A DNA stretch of 55,143 nt, taken from positions 1 through 55,143 of the forward strand of contig CALHFG010000086.1 of NCBI GenBank assembly GCA_938029215.1, given 5' to 3'. Origin of the DNA: an uncultured Acidimicrobiales bacterium (GTDB lineage Bacteria; Actinomycetota; Acidimicrobiia; Acidimicrobiales; SZUA-35). Positions 22,321 to 31,378 of the stretch are shown one piece after another (within the stretch, counting starts at the first letter, position 1; every line of letters starts with the position of its first letter). Below the pieces are notes generated by a model. It did no database searches. It was not told the DNA's origin and saw nothing but the letters and a program-made list of their open reading frames with translations. Made by a program: the position numbers and the translations under genes.

Positions 22321-23592
22321 GTGAAACCGGTCCCGTGGAACCTGCTCCCTGAAACCGCCGCCGTCGGCGAGTCAGGGGCCTTGTCGATCGGCGGTTGTGA
22401 CGTTCTGGAGGTTGCTGCCGAATACGGAACCCCGGTGTTCATCTACGACGAAGAACACCTGCGCAACCGGTGCCGAGAGGCGGTGGCACTCTTTGGTCGC
22501 CACGCCACCTACGCCACCAAAGCCTTCCTGTGCAAAGCGATGGCGAAGTTGGCCCACGAGGAGGGCATGTCGCTCGATGTTGCCACCGGCGGCGAACTGC
22601 ACATCGCACTGGAAGCCGGCGTTCCCGCGGCCGATTTGGTCTTTCACGGCAACAACAAGAGCGTCGAGGAACTCCGCTTTGCCCTGCGGGCAGGTGTGGG
22701 CCGATTCGTTGTGGACAGCTTCGACGAGATCGACCGACTCGAACAATTGGTGCCATCGACTGCTGAGGCCCCGGCGGCGCTTCTACGAGTAACACCGGGC
22801 GTTGAGGCACACACTCACGAGTTCATCGCCACTGGTCAAGATGACTCCAAATTTGGGTTCACTGTCAGCTCGGGACTCGCAGCCAAAGCGGTCGAGCGAG
22901 CCATCTCGTCTAACGCCATCAATCTGGTCGGAATCCATGCCCACATCGGATCCCAAGTCTTTCGGGTTGAGAGTTTCGCTCAGTCGCTTGCTGTGTTGGG
23001 GGAGTTCGCCGAACCTCTCGGCCTGCCTGAGCTGGTTGTCGGAGGCGGTCTGGGTGTGCCCTACGTCGACGGTGAAGAAGCCCCCACCATCAGCCAATGG
23101 GGACGGATACTGAAGGAGCGGGCCGCCGAGGCTGGCATCACCGCCACACTCGGCATCGAGCCAGGACGTTCAATCGCCGCCGGTGCCGCCATCACCGCGT
23201 ACACCGTCGGAACGATCAAACGTCTCGATGGGATTCGTAACTATGTGGCGGTCGACGGTGGCATGAGCGACAACCCGAGGCCTGTTCTGTATGGAAGCGG
23301 CTATGAAACGATGCTGCCCCGAAGCCCCAAGGCCCAGCGTGAGATGCAAGCAAGAATCGTCGGCAAGCACTGCGAAAGTGGCGACATTCTGGTGCGCGAC
23401 GCACAAATTCCTGCTGACACGGTGGTCGGAGACATTCTGGCCACGCCGGTCACTGGCGCATACGGCCACAGCATGGGAAGCAACTACAACAAGGTCCTGC
23501 GCCCGCCGGTGGTCTTTTGCGCCAACGGAGACGCGCGGCAGGTAGTTCGCCGCGAGCGCCTCGACGATTTACTGATCACCGACTTGGGATAA
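22321..23592 (+). CDS. lysA: Diaminopimelate decarboxylase
   Basis: A PLP-dependent fold-III decarboxylase (423 residues) that makes L-lysine from meso-diaminopimelate, the last step of lysine synthesis. The PLP lysine is in 'YATKAFLCKAMA' (about residue 65). Other marks are 'GIHAHIGSQVF', 'GGGLGVPY', 'GIEPGRSIAA' and the C-terminal active-site 'GKHCESGDIL', with the Cys that acts across the dimer. It starts at GTG 22321. It heads the lysine/threonine gene group lysA-(secreted protein)-hom-thrC. Confidence 0.95.
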   Translation: MKPVPWNLLPETAAVGESGALSIGGCDVLEVAAEYGTPVFIYDEEHLRNRCREAVALFGRHATYATKAFLCKAMAKLAHEEGMSLDVATGGELHIALEAGVPAADLVFHGNNKSVEELRFALRAGVGRFVVDSFDEIDRLEQLVPSTAEAPAALLRVTPGVEAHTHEFIATGQDDSKFGFTVSSGLAAKAVERAISSNAINLVGIHAHIGSQVFRVESFAQSLAVLGEFAEPLGLPELVVGGGLGVPYVDGEEAPTISQWGRILKERAAEAGITATLGIEPGRSIAAGAAITAYTVGTIKRLDGIRNYVAVDGGMSDNPRPVLYGSGYETMLPRSPKAQREMQARIVGKHCESGDILVRDAQIPADTVVGDILATPVTGAYGHSMGSNYNKVLRPPVVFCANGDARQVVRRERLDDLLITDLG

Positions 23593-23692
23593 CAAACCAG
23601 TAGCTGGGGCCGTCGACTCTTGAGGGGATTTGCCCGGGAGCTGGGTCACTTAGTGCCCCAGTTGCGGGTCCATCAGCGGCCATGATGAAGGG

Positions 23693-25453
23693 ATGCGTCG
23701 CTGTGTGGTTGTTGCCGTCCTGGCTGTAGTTGCTCTTGTCGGGTCTTCAGTTCCGGCGGCGGCTGCTACCGATCCGGTCGACTCCTTGGCCACCGCTCGA
23801 GTCCGGATCACGACCAAGCTCGTGGGTCTCTCTGAGGACCTGGACGGCGGGAGGGTTGACCTCTCCGCCAACGGTCAATTCGTGCTCTTCGACCGCCCTG
23901 GAACCGGTGTTGGATTGTTCGACTCGGTTCGAAACCAGACCGTGGTCCTTGGCGATGTCACCGCTCGTCCTTTCAGCGTCTCCGACGACGGGTCGGTAGT
24001 GCTGTACGCCAGCGGCGGTGCGCCGCTGCGTTGGAATCGGGCCAACGGACAGAGCGAGGCATTGCCGTGGAGTGGCGGGCTTATCACCGATATGGCGCTG
24101 GACCAGTCCGGTGACGTGATCGCCTACACCGAGCGGACCGGGGTTGGCTCCGCCATCCTCCGCACCTGGGTTGCTCCGGTGGACGACGATGCACCGGCTC
24201 GAGTCCGGAGCTTTGGGGCCTCGATCGTCGAGAACCCGGTTGTCAGCCGGGATCGGGACGTCTTTGTTACCAACAACGGGCAGACCGCTCTGTTCCGAAG
24301 TGGTTCTTCTTCCATCCGAGGGCTAGACATCGCCAGCGGAACCGCCAGCGTCATTCCGCTCACCGATCTCATAGGCCTCGACCGTGCCGGTGTCCTTCAG
24401 GTTGAGGAAGGTTCCGGCGGACCTGTGCGATTTGAAATCGGCGGTTCAACAACGACCGAGCGAACTGCGGTGGAGTTTCCGGCCCCGGTGAACGGGCACA
24501 CCAGCGTCGCCATCGCCGGTGATGGCTCTTCGGTTGCGTTTCATAGTCGGAGTGAGCTTTACCGGTGGAAGACCACCGGTGAACTGGTCTTCCTGCAACC
24601 AACCAACAACGAGACCATCGGCGACATCCGTGATGCGTCGATCACGGGACGTTTCCTTCTCACCGCTCGCCCAGGTGCTTCCGACGGAATCCTCGAGTTG
24701 GTGGAAGTGGGACGAAGCGAGATACCGATCATCGCAACCGAAACGTTGCAAGGTCCACAGCTCAGCGATCAGATCCGGCGCCTGTATCTCGCGTATTTCG
24801 ATCGCGAACCCGATGCCTCGGGCGGACAAAGCTGGCGAGTCGCACTTGCCAAGGGAACCGAGCTTGATCAGATCTCGCAGTCGTTCGCGGGGTCGACAGA
24901 GTTCATAAACACCTACGGGTCGCTCGACGACCCGGCGTTCGTGGACCTTGTGTACAACAACGTGCTGGGTCGCGACGGCGAGCCCGAAGGGCGCACGTTC
25001 TGGATCGCGCAACTGGCCGCGGGCATGAGCCGTGGCACCGTGATGACCGGGTTTAGCGAGGGCACCGAGTTCCGCAACCGCACTGGGACGTCAACCCCGT
25101 CGACCTCGACGGTCGCTCCGAAAATCGAGCGGTTGTATCGGGCCTACTTCGATCGGCCAGCCGATCAGGGTGGTCTGGATTTCTGGCTCGAGCAGTTCGT
25201 CGCGGGCGCCGACCTGGGGACGCTGAGTCAGGAGTTTGTCGGCTCAACGGAGTTCCAAAACACCTACGGCTCCCTCGACGACGCCCAGTTTGTCGACCTG
25301 GTGTACAACAACGTCCTCGGGCGAGACGGCGAGCCGGAGGGCCGAGCATTCTGGATCAACCAGCTGGCAACTCAAACCCTCAATCGCGGCCAGGTCATGA
25401 TCGGCTTCAGCGAATCCGCGGAATTCATCGTCGCTACCGACACCGTTCCGTAG
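23693..25453 (+). CDS. Secreted protein with beta-propeller-like N-terminus and two DUF4214 domains
   Basis: A 586-residue exported protein. A signal peptide covers residues 1-27 ('VVALVGSSVPAAAA'). Residues 40-350 show repeated strand motifs ('LSANGQFVLFDR', 'VSDDGSVVLYAS', 'IAGDGSSVAFHS') like the TolB/WD-type propellers. Two DUF4214 domains follow, at about 360-460 and 475-580. Both contain 'TEFxNTYGSLDD', then 'FVDLVYNNVLGRDGEPEGR' and 'FWIxQLA'. The near-identical stretches, also at DNA level (24907-25000 and 25259-25350), point to a fairly recent duplication. DUF4214 is common in secreted and S-layer-like actinobacterial proteins; its function is not settled. The gene sits between lysA and hom, an unexpected place. 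Confidence 0.8.
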   Translation: MRRCVVVAVLAVVALVGSSVPAAAATDPVDSLATARVRITTKLVGLSEDLDGGRVDLSANGQFVLFDRPGTGVGLFDSVRNQTVVLGDVTARPFSVSDDGSVVLYASGGAPLRWNRANGQSEALPWSGGLITDMALDQSGDVIAYTERTGVGSAILRTWVAPVDDDAPARVRSFGASIVENPVVSRDRDVFVTNNGQTALFRSGSSSIRGLDIASGTASVIPLTDLIGLDRAGVLQVEEGSGGPVRFEIGGSTTTERTAVEFPAPVNGHTSVAIAGDGSSVAFHSRSELYRWKTTGELVFLQPTNNETIGDIRDASITGRFLLTARPGASDGILELVEVGRSEIPIIATETLQGPQLSDQIRRLYLAYFDREPDASGGQSWRVALAKGTELDQISQSFAGSTEFINTYGSLDDPAFVDLVYNNVLGRDGEPEGRTFWIAQLAAGMSRGTVMTGFSEGTEFRNRTGTSTPSTSTVAPKIERLYRAYFDRPADQGGLDFWLEQFVAGADLGTLSQEFVGSTEFQNTYGSLDDAQFVDLVYNNVLGRDGEPEGRAFWINQLATQTLNRGQVMIGFSESAEFIVATDTVP

Positions 25454-25462
25454 GATTACTGG

Positions 25463-26737
25463 GTGACTCTCGGAATTGGATTGTTGGGTTGTGGAACCGT
25501 CGGCGGTGCTCTGGTTGACCTCGTCGCCGATCAAGCAGAGCTGACGATTCGACAGGTCGCGGTTCGAAGTACCACAAAGGCTCGCTCAGCGGGCATCGAT
25601 AGCTCGTTACTTACCACCGACGCGGCCGCAGTGGTCGCCCGCGACGACGTTGACATCGTGGTAGAGGTAATCGGCGGTATCGAGCCAGCCCGGTCCCTGA
25701 TCACGGCCGCCCTCAAGGCGGGCAAGCCTGTGGTGACGGCCAACAAGGAACTCATTGCCAATTGTGGGGCCGAGCTGCTCGATGTTGCCGAAGAAGCCGG
25801 GGTCGACCTTCATTTCGAGGCTGCGGTTGCCGGCGCAATTCCGATCGTTCGGGCCCTCCGTGCCAGCCTACGCGGTGAGAAGATTCGTCGGATCAGCGGC
25901 ATCGTGAACGGGACAACCAATTTCATCCTCACGAAGATGACCGAGGAAGGGGCCGATTACTCGGTGGCTTTGGCCGAGGCTCAGCGCCTCGGGTATGCCG
26001 AACGCGACCCAACCGCAGATGTTGAGGGATTCGATGCGGGCGCCAAGGCCGCAATCATGGCTTCTATCGCCTTCAGCGCAAACGTTGTTGCTGGCGACGT
26101 CTATCACGAGGGAATTAGCGGCGTCACGGCGAGCGACATCGAGTTCGCCCAACGCCTTGGCTACCAGATCAAACTTCTTGCGATTGCCGAACAGTTCAAT
26201 GCCGACGGCATCGAGGGTCCCCATTCGGTCGGCGTCCGAGTGCACCCGGCCATGGTTCCAAACAGTCATCCTCTGGCGAGTGTTCGCGACAGCTTCAATG
26301 CCGTCTTCGTCGAGGGGATGGCGAGCGGTGAATTGATGTTCTACGGACGAGGAGCTGGTGGGGAGCCCACGGCTTCTGCGGTGCTCGGAGATGTTCTCGA
26401 CGCGGCTGCCGCGCTGCAACAGGGCGGACATCGCCCAACCAAGGAAGGCAGCCGGCTGCCGATCATGCCGATCGACGACCTGCCCAGCGCCTTCTGCGTC
26501 AACCTTCAGGTCACCGACGAGCCTGGCGTGCTAGCCCAGGTAGCGGGAGCTCTAGGCACCAATGGCGTATCGATCAGGGCAATGGAACAGCACGACATTG
26601 AAGACAGCGAAACCGCTCGCTTGATCTTCATCACCCACGCAGCCCCCGAAAGGCAACTCCGCCAAACCCTGGCAGCCTTTGGCGAACTTCCTGTGGTTCA
26701 GGGCATCGACAGCGTGCTGCGCGTTCTGGGCGAGTAG
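25463..26737 (+). CDS. hom: Homoserine dehydrogenase
   Basis: A 424-residue NAD(P)-dependent enzyme reducing aspartate semialdehyde to homoserine, a shared step to threonine and methionine. The Rossmann motif 'GIGLLGCGTVGGALVDL' is at the N-terminus. The catalytic part reads 'VNGTTNFILTKMTEEGADYS', then 'GYAERDPTADVEGFDAGAKA' with the substrate-binding Glu/Asp and Lys. A C-terminal ACT domain ('DEPGVLAQVAGALGTNGVSI') suggests feedback control by threonine. It starts at GTG 25463, 9 bp after the DUF4214 gene, and thrC follows 7 bp after its stop. Confidence 0.96.
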   Translation: MTLGIGLLGCGTVGGALVDLVADQAELTIRQVAVRSTTKARSAGIDSSLLTTDAAAVVARDDVDIVVEVIGGIEPARSLITAALKAGKPVVTANKELIANCGAELLDVAEEAGVDLHFEAAVAGAIPIVRALRASLRGEKIRRISGIVNGTTNFILTKMTEEGADYSVALAEAQRLGYAERDPTADVEGFDAGAKAAIMASIAFSANVVAGDVYHEGISGVTASDIEFAQRLGYQIKLLAIAEQFNADGIEGPHSVGVRVHPAMVPNSHPLASVRDSFNAVFVEGMASGELMFYGRGAGGEPTASAVLGDVLDAAAALQQGGHRPTKEGSRLPIMPIDDLPSAFCVNLQVTDEPGVLAQVAGALGTNGVSIRAMEQHDIEDSETARLIFITHAAPERQLRQTLAAFGELPVVQGIDSVLRVLGE

Positions 26738-26744
26738 ATCGTCG

Positions 26745-28166
26745 GTGTCTGCGATCAGTTACCGCTCCACTCGGGGGCGGGCGCCACAACTGGAGTTTGG
26801 TGATGTCTTGCTGGCTGGCCTGGCCACCGATGGGGGCCTCTACGTCCCCGACACCGTTCCTACGCTCGACCCATCGATTAGCGCCGAAGATTCCTATGCC
26901 CAAGTCGCTACGAAGGTCATGTGGCCATTTGTCGCCGGCTCTCTGGACGCCGACGACTTTGAAGCGATCGTCGAAGAAACCTATGCAGGCTTTTCCCACC
27001 CAGACATCGCGCCACTCTTCCAGCTTGGCGCAGGCGAGTGGCTGTGCGACTTGTCCTACGGGCCCACCCTGGCGTTCAAGGATTTTGCGCTGCAGCTGTT
27101 GGGCAGGCTGCTCGACTACGAGCTAACCAAACGCGACCAGCGGGTCACGGTGATCGGCGCAACCTCGGGAGATACTGGGTCTGCGGCCATCCACGCCCTC
27201 GCCAATCGAGACCGTATCAATGTGGTCATCCTGCATCCCGAAGGGCGCGTTAGCGAGGTCCAGCGACGGCAAATGACCACCGTGACTGCTCCGAACGTCA
27301 CCAACCTCGCGGTTCAAGGAACATTCGACGACTGTCAGGATCTGGTTAAGGAGGCGTTTGGCGATCACGACCTGCGGGTCAGTGCCGGCCTCGCCGCCGT
27401 GAACAGCATCAATTGGGCCCGAGTCATGGCGCAAACGGCGTACTACGTCAGTGCGGCCCGCCGGGTACTGGCCCGCACGGGCCTGCCAGCCGACTCCCCG
27501 GTCAGCTTTAGCGTGCCCACCGGGAACTTCGGCAACGTGCTGTCGGCTTGGTACGCAAAGCGGATGGGCCTGGCGGTGGATCAGCTGATCATCGCATCAA
27601 ATCGAAACGATGTTCTGACGCGTGTCATGGCGACCGGAGCCCTCACACTGGCGGAGGTAGTGGCGTCGTTCAGTCCGAGCATGGACATTCAGGTATCGAG
27701 CAACTTCGAGAGGCTGCTGTTCGAAGCCGGCGACCGTGATGCAGAGGCGGTGACGAGGCTGCTTGCCAGCTTTCGCTCCGAGGGGCATGCAACGGTCGAT
27801 CCTGCGTGGATGGCACGGATCAGGGACGAGTTCGTTGCCGGCCGTCTCGACGACGCGGGAACCTTGGACGAGATGCGTCGGGTCTTCCGCGAGCACCAGA
27901 TGCTCATGGACCCTCACACCGCGGTCGGACTTCAGGTGGGCCGGGCCCAGCGCAACAACCCCGACGTTCCTCTGATCGTGATGGGAACCGCCGACCCGGC
28001 CAAGTTCGGAGGTGCGGTCACCGAAGCCACAGGACAGGTGCCGTCGTTACCTGATCGGGTGGGCGATTTGATGAACATGACCGAGCGATATGAGGTCATT
28101 CCCGCCCACCTTGACGCAGTTCGGGCCCATCTGCCGCTACAGTCCGGGGTCGACGGCAACGACTGA
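26745..28166 (+). CDS. thrC: Threonine synthase
   Basis: A PLP enzyme of 473 residues converting phosphohomoserine to threonine. 'YGPTLAFKDFALQLLGRLLD' holds the PLP lysine, 'GATSGDTGSAAIHAL' is the phosphate-binding loop, and 'FSVPTGNFGNVLSAWYAKRM' is also conserved. The length and these motifs fit the E. coli/yeast-type long form. I place the start at GTG 26745, because frames further upstream run into hom. It is cotranscribed with hom. The homoserine kinase gene (thrB) that often follows is absent here. Confidence 0.94.
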   Translation: MSAISYRSTRGRAPQLEFGDVLLAGLATDGGLYVPDTVPTLDPSISAEDSYAQVATKVMWPFVAGSLDADDFEAIVEETYAGFSHPDIAPLFQLGAGEWLCDLSYGPTLAFKDFALQLLGRLLDYELTKRDQRVTVIGATSGDTGSAAIHALANRDRINVVILHPEGRVSEVQRRQMTTVTAPNVTNLAVQGTFDDCQDLVKEAFGDHDLRVSAGLAAVNSINWARVMAQTAYYVSAARRVLARTGLPADSPVSFSVPTGNFGNVLSAWYAKRMGLAVDQLIIASNRNDVLTRVMATGALTLAEVVASFSPSMDIQVSSNFERLLFEAGDRDAEAVTRLLASFRSEGHATVDPAWMARIRDEFVAGRLDDAGTLDEMRRVFREHQMLMDPHTAVGLQVGRAQRNNPDVPLIVMGTADPAKFGGAVTEATGQVPSLPDRVGDLMNMTERYEVIPAHLDAVRAHLPLQSGVDGND

Positions 28167-28278
28167 AGGCACACTCCCGTGCGTTCCATCCGGCGCCGGT
28201 CGAACCAGCCATGTTTCTTCTACCGACAAGCTGTAGCCAATTGTTTGCCAGCACTCAGACACGAATCGGAGTCTCATA

Positions 28279-29994
28279 GTGAGTGACGCCACGCCCGCCC
28301 GCACCGACCTTCAGAAGAAGGATCGAAGCGAGCTGCAAACCATCATTACCGCCCTTGGCGGCAAGCCCACGAGTCGAGCGAAGAAGGACGAGTTGATCTC
28401 GATGGTCCTCGAACTGACCGGTGGTGGTGGTTCCGAGTCCAGTCAGTCTTCAGCAGACGTTTCGGCCGAGCCCAGCGACACCGATGCGGGCCCCGAGGTC
28501 GAGGCTGCGGCATTGGAAGAAACAAGTGGTGGGGAAGCCGAGTCCGATACCTCCGACGCTCCCGATGTTGAGTCGTCCGATGCCGAAGACAGCGTTCCTG
28601 CGAAGTCCAACGTTCGTCGCGGCCAGTCTCGCGGCGACCAGGGCAAGACCGATGCAGGCAAGGGTGACGGCCGAGGCGACCGGAATAAGGGTGGTCAGTC
28701 CCAAAACAAAGGAGACCAGCGGGCCAAAAACGATCAGGCCAAGAACGAAAAGGGCGATGACCCGAACCGAGCCGAGCCGCAGAAGGACGACGGCAATGTC
28801 AAGACCGACCAGGGGAGTGATGACGATGATCAGGGCAACCGTCGTCGACGTCGCCGAGGCCGTGGACGTGACCGTGACGAGGAGCAAGTAAACGTTGAGC
28901 CGCAGCCGATCGGCGGAAACCTTGATCTTCGAGATGAGGGTTACGGATTCCTTCGAGTCGACGGTGCATTGGCCTCGCCCGAGGATGTCTACGTTCCACT
29001 GAAGACGGTGCGAGTTCATGATCTCCGAAAGGGCGACCACATCTCTGGCACGGCCCGGCCTGCGTCTCGCAACGAACGCAATGCAGCCCTCCACTCGCTC
29101 GACCAAGTCAACGACAAGGACCCAGCGCTCGCCAAGGATCGCCCGCACTTTGACAAGCAAACGCCCATCTTTCCCACCGAAGCCTTGCCGCTCGAGGTCG
29201 ATGGCTCTAACACCGGTCGGCTACTGGATCTCCTGGTGCCGCTGGGGAAGGGTCAGCGAACACTCGTCGTCGCCCCACCCGAGACCGGAGCATCAACGCT
29301 TCTGGGCGACATCGCAGCGTCGATCGAATCCAATCACGCCGATATCCGCCTGATCGTCATGCTGCTGGACGAGCGGCCCGAGGAGATCACCGCTCTCACG
29401 AGGCGCCTCGAGACGGGTGAGGTCATCGCGTCCGCCTTCGATCGCCCTCCCGAAGAGCAGGTAGCTGTTGCCGAGATGGCTGTTGAGCGCGCCAAGCGAA
29501 TGGTAGAAGAGGGCGAGGATGTCGTCATCCTGGTCGATGGCCTCACACCGTTGATGCGTGCACTCAACCTCAGTGCCCCTGCGGGCGGCCGTCTAATGGC
29601 GGGCGGCGTCGACGCCAGCGCCATCTATCCGGCCAAGAAGTTCTTCGGAGCCGCGCGCGCATTAGAAGAGGGTGGGTCACTCACAATGATCGCCACGGTG
29701 ACCGCCGAAACAGGGTCGCCTACCGATGAACTCATTCTGGATGAATTCCGGGGCACCGCCACCGCAGAGATCCGGCTGAGCCGTCACCTGGCCGATCGAG
29801 GGGTATTCCCCGCCATCGACCCGCTGGCGTCGTTTACCAGGGCTAAGGATTCCTTGTTCGATCCCGAAGAGGCTGCTCTGGTCGACCGATTCCACCAGTC
29901 GGTTGCGGGCGACGACGCGTTCGCGACGATGCAGAATCTGTTGAGCAAGATTCAGGGAACCTCGTCCAACGCGGACCTACTCTCCAAGCTCTAG
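28279..29994 (+). CDS. rho: Transcription termination factor Rho, divergent, with degenerate P-loop
   Basis: A 571-residue Rho-family protein starting at GTG 28279. Residues 1-50 form the Rho N-terminal helical domain ('DLQKKDRSELQTIITALGGK'). Residues 50-205 are a charged low-complexity insert rich in Asp, Lys, Arg and Gln, as is usual in actinobacteria. The cold-shock RNA-binding domain follows ('LRDEGYGFLRVDG'). The ATPase part is easily aligned ('LVPLGKGQRTLVVAPPETG', 'MLLDERPEEITAL', 'AGGVDASAIYPAKKFFGAAR'). Three usual catalytic elements are changed. Walker A PPKAGKT reads PPETGAST (about residue 332), with no lysine. LLDSITR reads LVDGLTP. The EKRVFPAID segment reads DRGVFPAID. ATP hydrolysis is therefore doubtful. 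It is followed by rpmE and prfA, the usual Rho neighbourhood. Confidence 0.88.
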   Translation: MSDATPARTDLQKKDRSELQTIITALGGKPTSRAKKDELISMVLELTGGGGSESSQSSADVSAEPSDTDAGPEVEAAALEETSGGEAESDTSDAPDVESSDAEDSVPAKSNVRRGQSRGDQGKTDAGKGDGRGDRNKGGQSQNKGDQRAKNDQAKNEKGDDPNRAEPQKDDGNVKTDQGSDDDDQGNRRRRRRGRGRDRDEEQVNVEPQPIGGNLDLRDEGYGFLRVDGALASPEDVYVPLKTVRVHDLRKGDHISGTARPASRNERNAALHSLDQVNDKDPALAKDRPHFDKQTPIFPTEALPLEVDGSNTGRLLDLLVPLGKGQRTLVVAPPETGASTLLGDIAASIESNHADIRLIVMLLDERPEEITALTRRLETGEVIASAFDRPPEEQVAVAEMAVERAKRMVEEGEDVVILVDGLTPLMRALNLSAPAGGRLMAGGVDASAIYPAKKFFGAARALEEGGSLTMIATVTAETGSPTDELILDEFRGTATAEIRLSRHLADRGVFPAIDPLASFTRAKDSLFDPEEAALVDRFHQSVAGDDAFATMQNLLSKIQGTSSNADLLSKL

Positions 29995-30004
29995 GCAGTA
30001 GAGC
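29988..30004 (+). terminator. Small hairpin overlapping the rho stop codon
   Basis: GCTCTA-GGCAG-TAGAGC is a perfect 6-bp inverted repeat that includes the TAG stop of rho. No T-run follows, so this may be chance or a weak stabilising hairpin. Confidence 0.3.
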
Positions 30005-30052
30005 CTTCGGGGTAGTGAAACAAGCACGCTGGCCGCTACCCTTGCCGGTCTT

Positions 30053-30310
30053 ATGAAGCCTGGAATCCACCCCGAGTACCGACCCGTCGTCTTCCAAGAC
30101 TCTTCGGCCGATCAGTACAGCTTTCTCACCCGGTCAACCATTGAGACCGATGAGACTATCGAGTGGACCGACGGGAACACCTACCCGCTCTACAAGGTAG
30201 AAATCTCGTCCGCCAGCCACCCATTCTTCACCGGCACCATGAAGATCGTGGACACCGCCGGACGGGTCGAGCGCTTCGAGCGCCGCTTCGGATCACGCAA
30301 GAAGGGCTGA
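30053..30310 (+). CDS. rpmE2: 50S ribosomal protein L31 type B
   Basis: An 85-residue L31 protein ('[20 protein letters not shown]', '[20 protein letters not shown]', ending RFGSRKKG). It lacks the CxxC zinc-binding cysteines of type A L31, so it is the C-minus (type B) form that can serve under zinc limitation. No zinc-dependent operator is obvious upstream, so it may be the only L31. It starts at ATG 30053 and sits in the common rho-rpmE-prfA-prmC order. Confidence 0.95.
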   Translation: MKPGIHPEYRPVVFQDSSADQYSFLTRSTIETDETIEWTDGNTYPLYKVEISSASHPFFTGTMKIVDTAGRVERFERRFGSRKKG

Positions 30311-30385
30311 TCCAGCTCCGGCTGTAGATCTCCTGAAGGTGCTCCGCTGAGCGCGTCACCACCACCGCATCTTGCGGCCAGTGTT

Positions 30386-31318
30386 TTGGCTGCGGTGATA
30401 CGTAACCGGTTTGGGACCGAACCCGAGCCGGTTTCTTGTGGTTTTGCGGCCGCCGTTGCCGACGGCGAGCGGGTGGCCATCATGCTGCCTGCCAAGAGCG
30501 AAGACGATGGCGTCGACGTACGGGAATTTGGCCTGGGAAGTGTGCTGATTTGGGGCAGACATCACAAGCTCCCCGTCCTCGTGATCGCCCCATCCGATCG
30601 AGCCGGCGGCCTCGCTCGTCAGGCCGAAGCGTTTGCGCAGCTCAGCGTTGCCGTGCTCGATGGCACAACACTGGCTGACCCTGAGGTCCAGGAGCTGGCG
30701 CCGATCCCGGCCCTGAGCGAACCGGTGCTAGCCCACCACGAGCTCATCGAATCTGTGGGCGCTGTGGCGGTCGACGACTTTGGACGGCTTATCGCCGAAG
30801 TGGAAGGGCTCGAAATCGGGCGCGTCGAGGGTGAAGACGCTCAGCTAGAAATCGGTGTCGGAACCGCTGACCGAGTTTTGCATGGCTACGTGCACAGCCA
30901 CCAAGATGCCGTCGTGTCGCTTCAACGCGCCGCCGACACCGTTCGAGAAATCCGGCAGCTCGGCCCTGCCGGGCATCCGCTCAACCGCAGGGCTCGCCAG
31001 AGATGGCTGCGTTGGAGTGCGTTCCAGGACCCAAGCCTTGTTGGGGCCCAACGTCTCGAGATGGTCCCGCCGTTGGAAGAACGGGTGTTGCAGTTGGGGC
31101 CAGAGCCTTGCGCTGCGGTCGATCCCGACACGAACGCCCTCTTCGTTTTCTCCGCTGGCATCGACCCCGAGGTGGTTCCGGCAGCCACCGACTATCGCCG
31201 TCGGCATCAACCCAGCGGCACGGTGATCGTTACGAGCCCTGCAGATGCCTTTCCCGCCACGCAACAGATTGCCCAAACCGCGGGAATCGACCTTCGTTCC
31301 GTTCCCGCCCCGTACTGA
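30386..31318 (+). CDS. Protein of unknown function between rpmE and prfA
   Basis: About 310 residues; I do not recognise the family. The start is unclear: TTG 30386, GTG four codons later, or CTG 30350. The N-terminal 110 residues look like a soluble alpha/beta domain ('GFAAAVADGERVAIMLPA', 'GSVLIWGRHHKLPVLVIAPS'). A middle part follows ('PVLAHHELIESVGAVAVDDF', 'DRVLHGYVHSHQDAVVSLQR'). The C-terminal part has Trp-rich 'RARQRWLRWSAFQDPSLVGA' and ends with a 'VIVTSPADAFPATQQIAQTA' strand-helix unit. There is no signal peptide, TM helix or cysteine cluster. Its fixed place between translation genes (76 bp after rpmE, 60 bp before prfA) suggests a link to translation or rho-related control, which is inference only. 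Confidence 0.7.
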   Translation: MAAVIRNRFGTEPEPVSCGFAAAVADGERVAIMLPAKSEDDGVDVREFGLGSVLIWGRHHKLPVLVIAPSDRAGGLARQAEAFAQLSVAVLDGTTLADPEVQELAPIPALSEPVLAHHELIESVGAVAVDDFGRLIAEVEGLEIGRVEGEDAQLEIGVGTADRVLHGYVHSHQDAVVSLQRAADTVREIRQLGPAGHPLNRRARQRWLRWSAFQDPSLVGAQRLEMVPPLEERVLQLGPEPCAAVDPDTNALFVFSAGIDPEVVPAATDYRRRHQPSGTVIVTSPADAFPATQQIAQTAGIDLRSVPAPY

Positions 31319-31378
31319 ACCTGGGTGGCGCCACACCCAGACCGCATAAAAGGTCACCGTGCAAGCGATAATGGCTCG

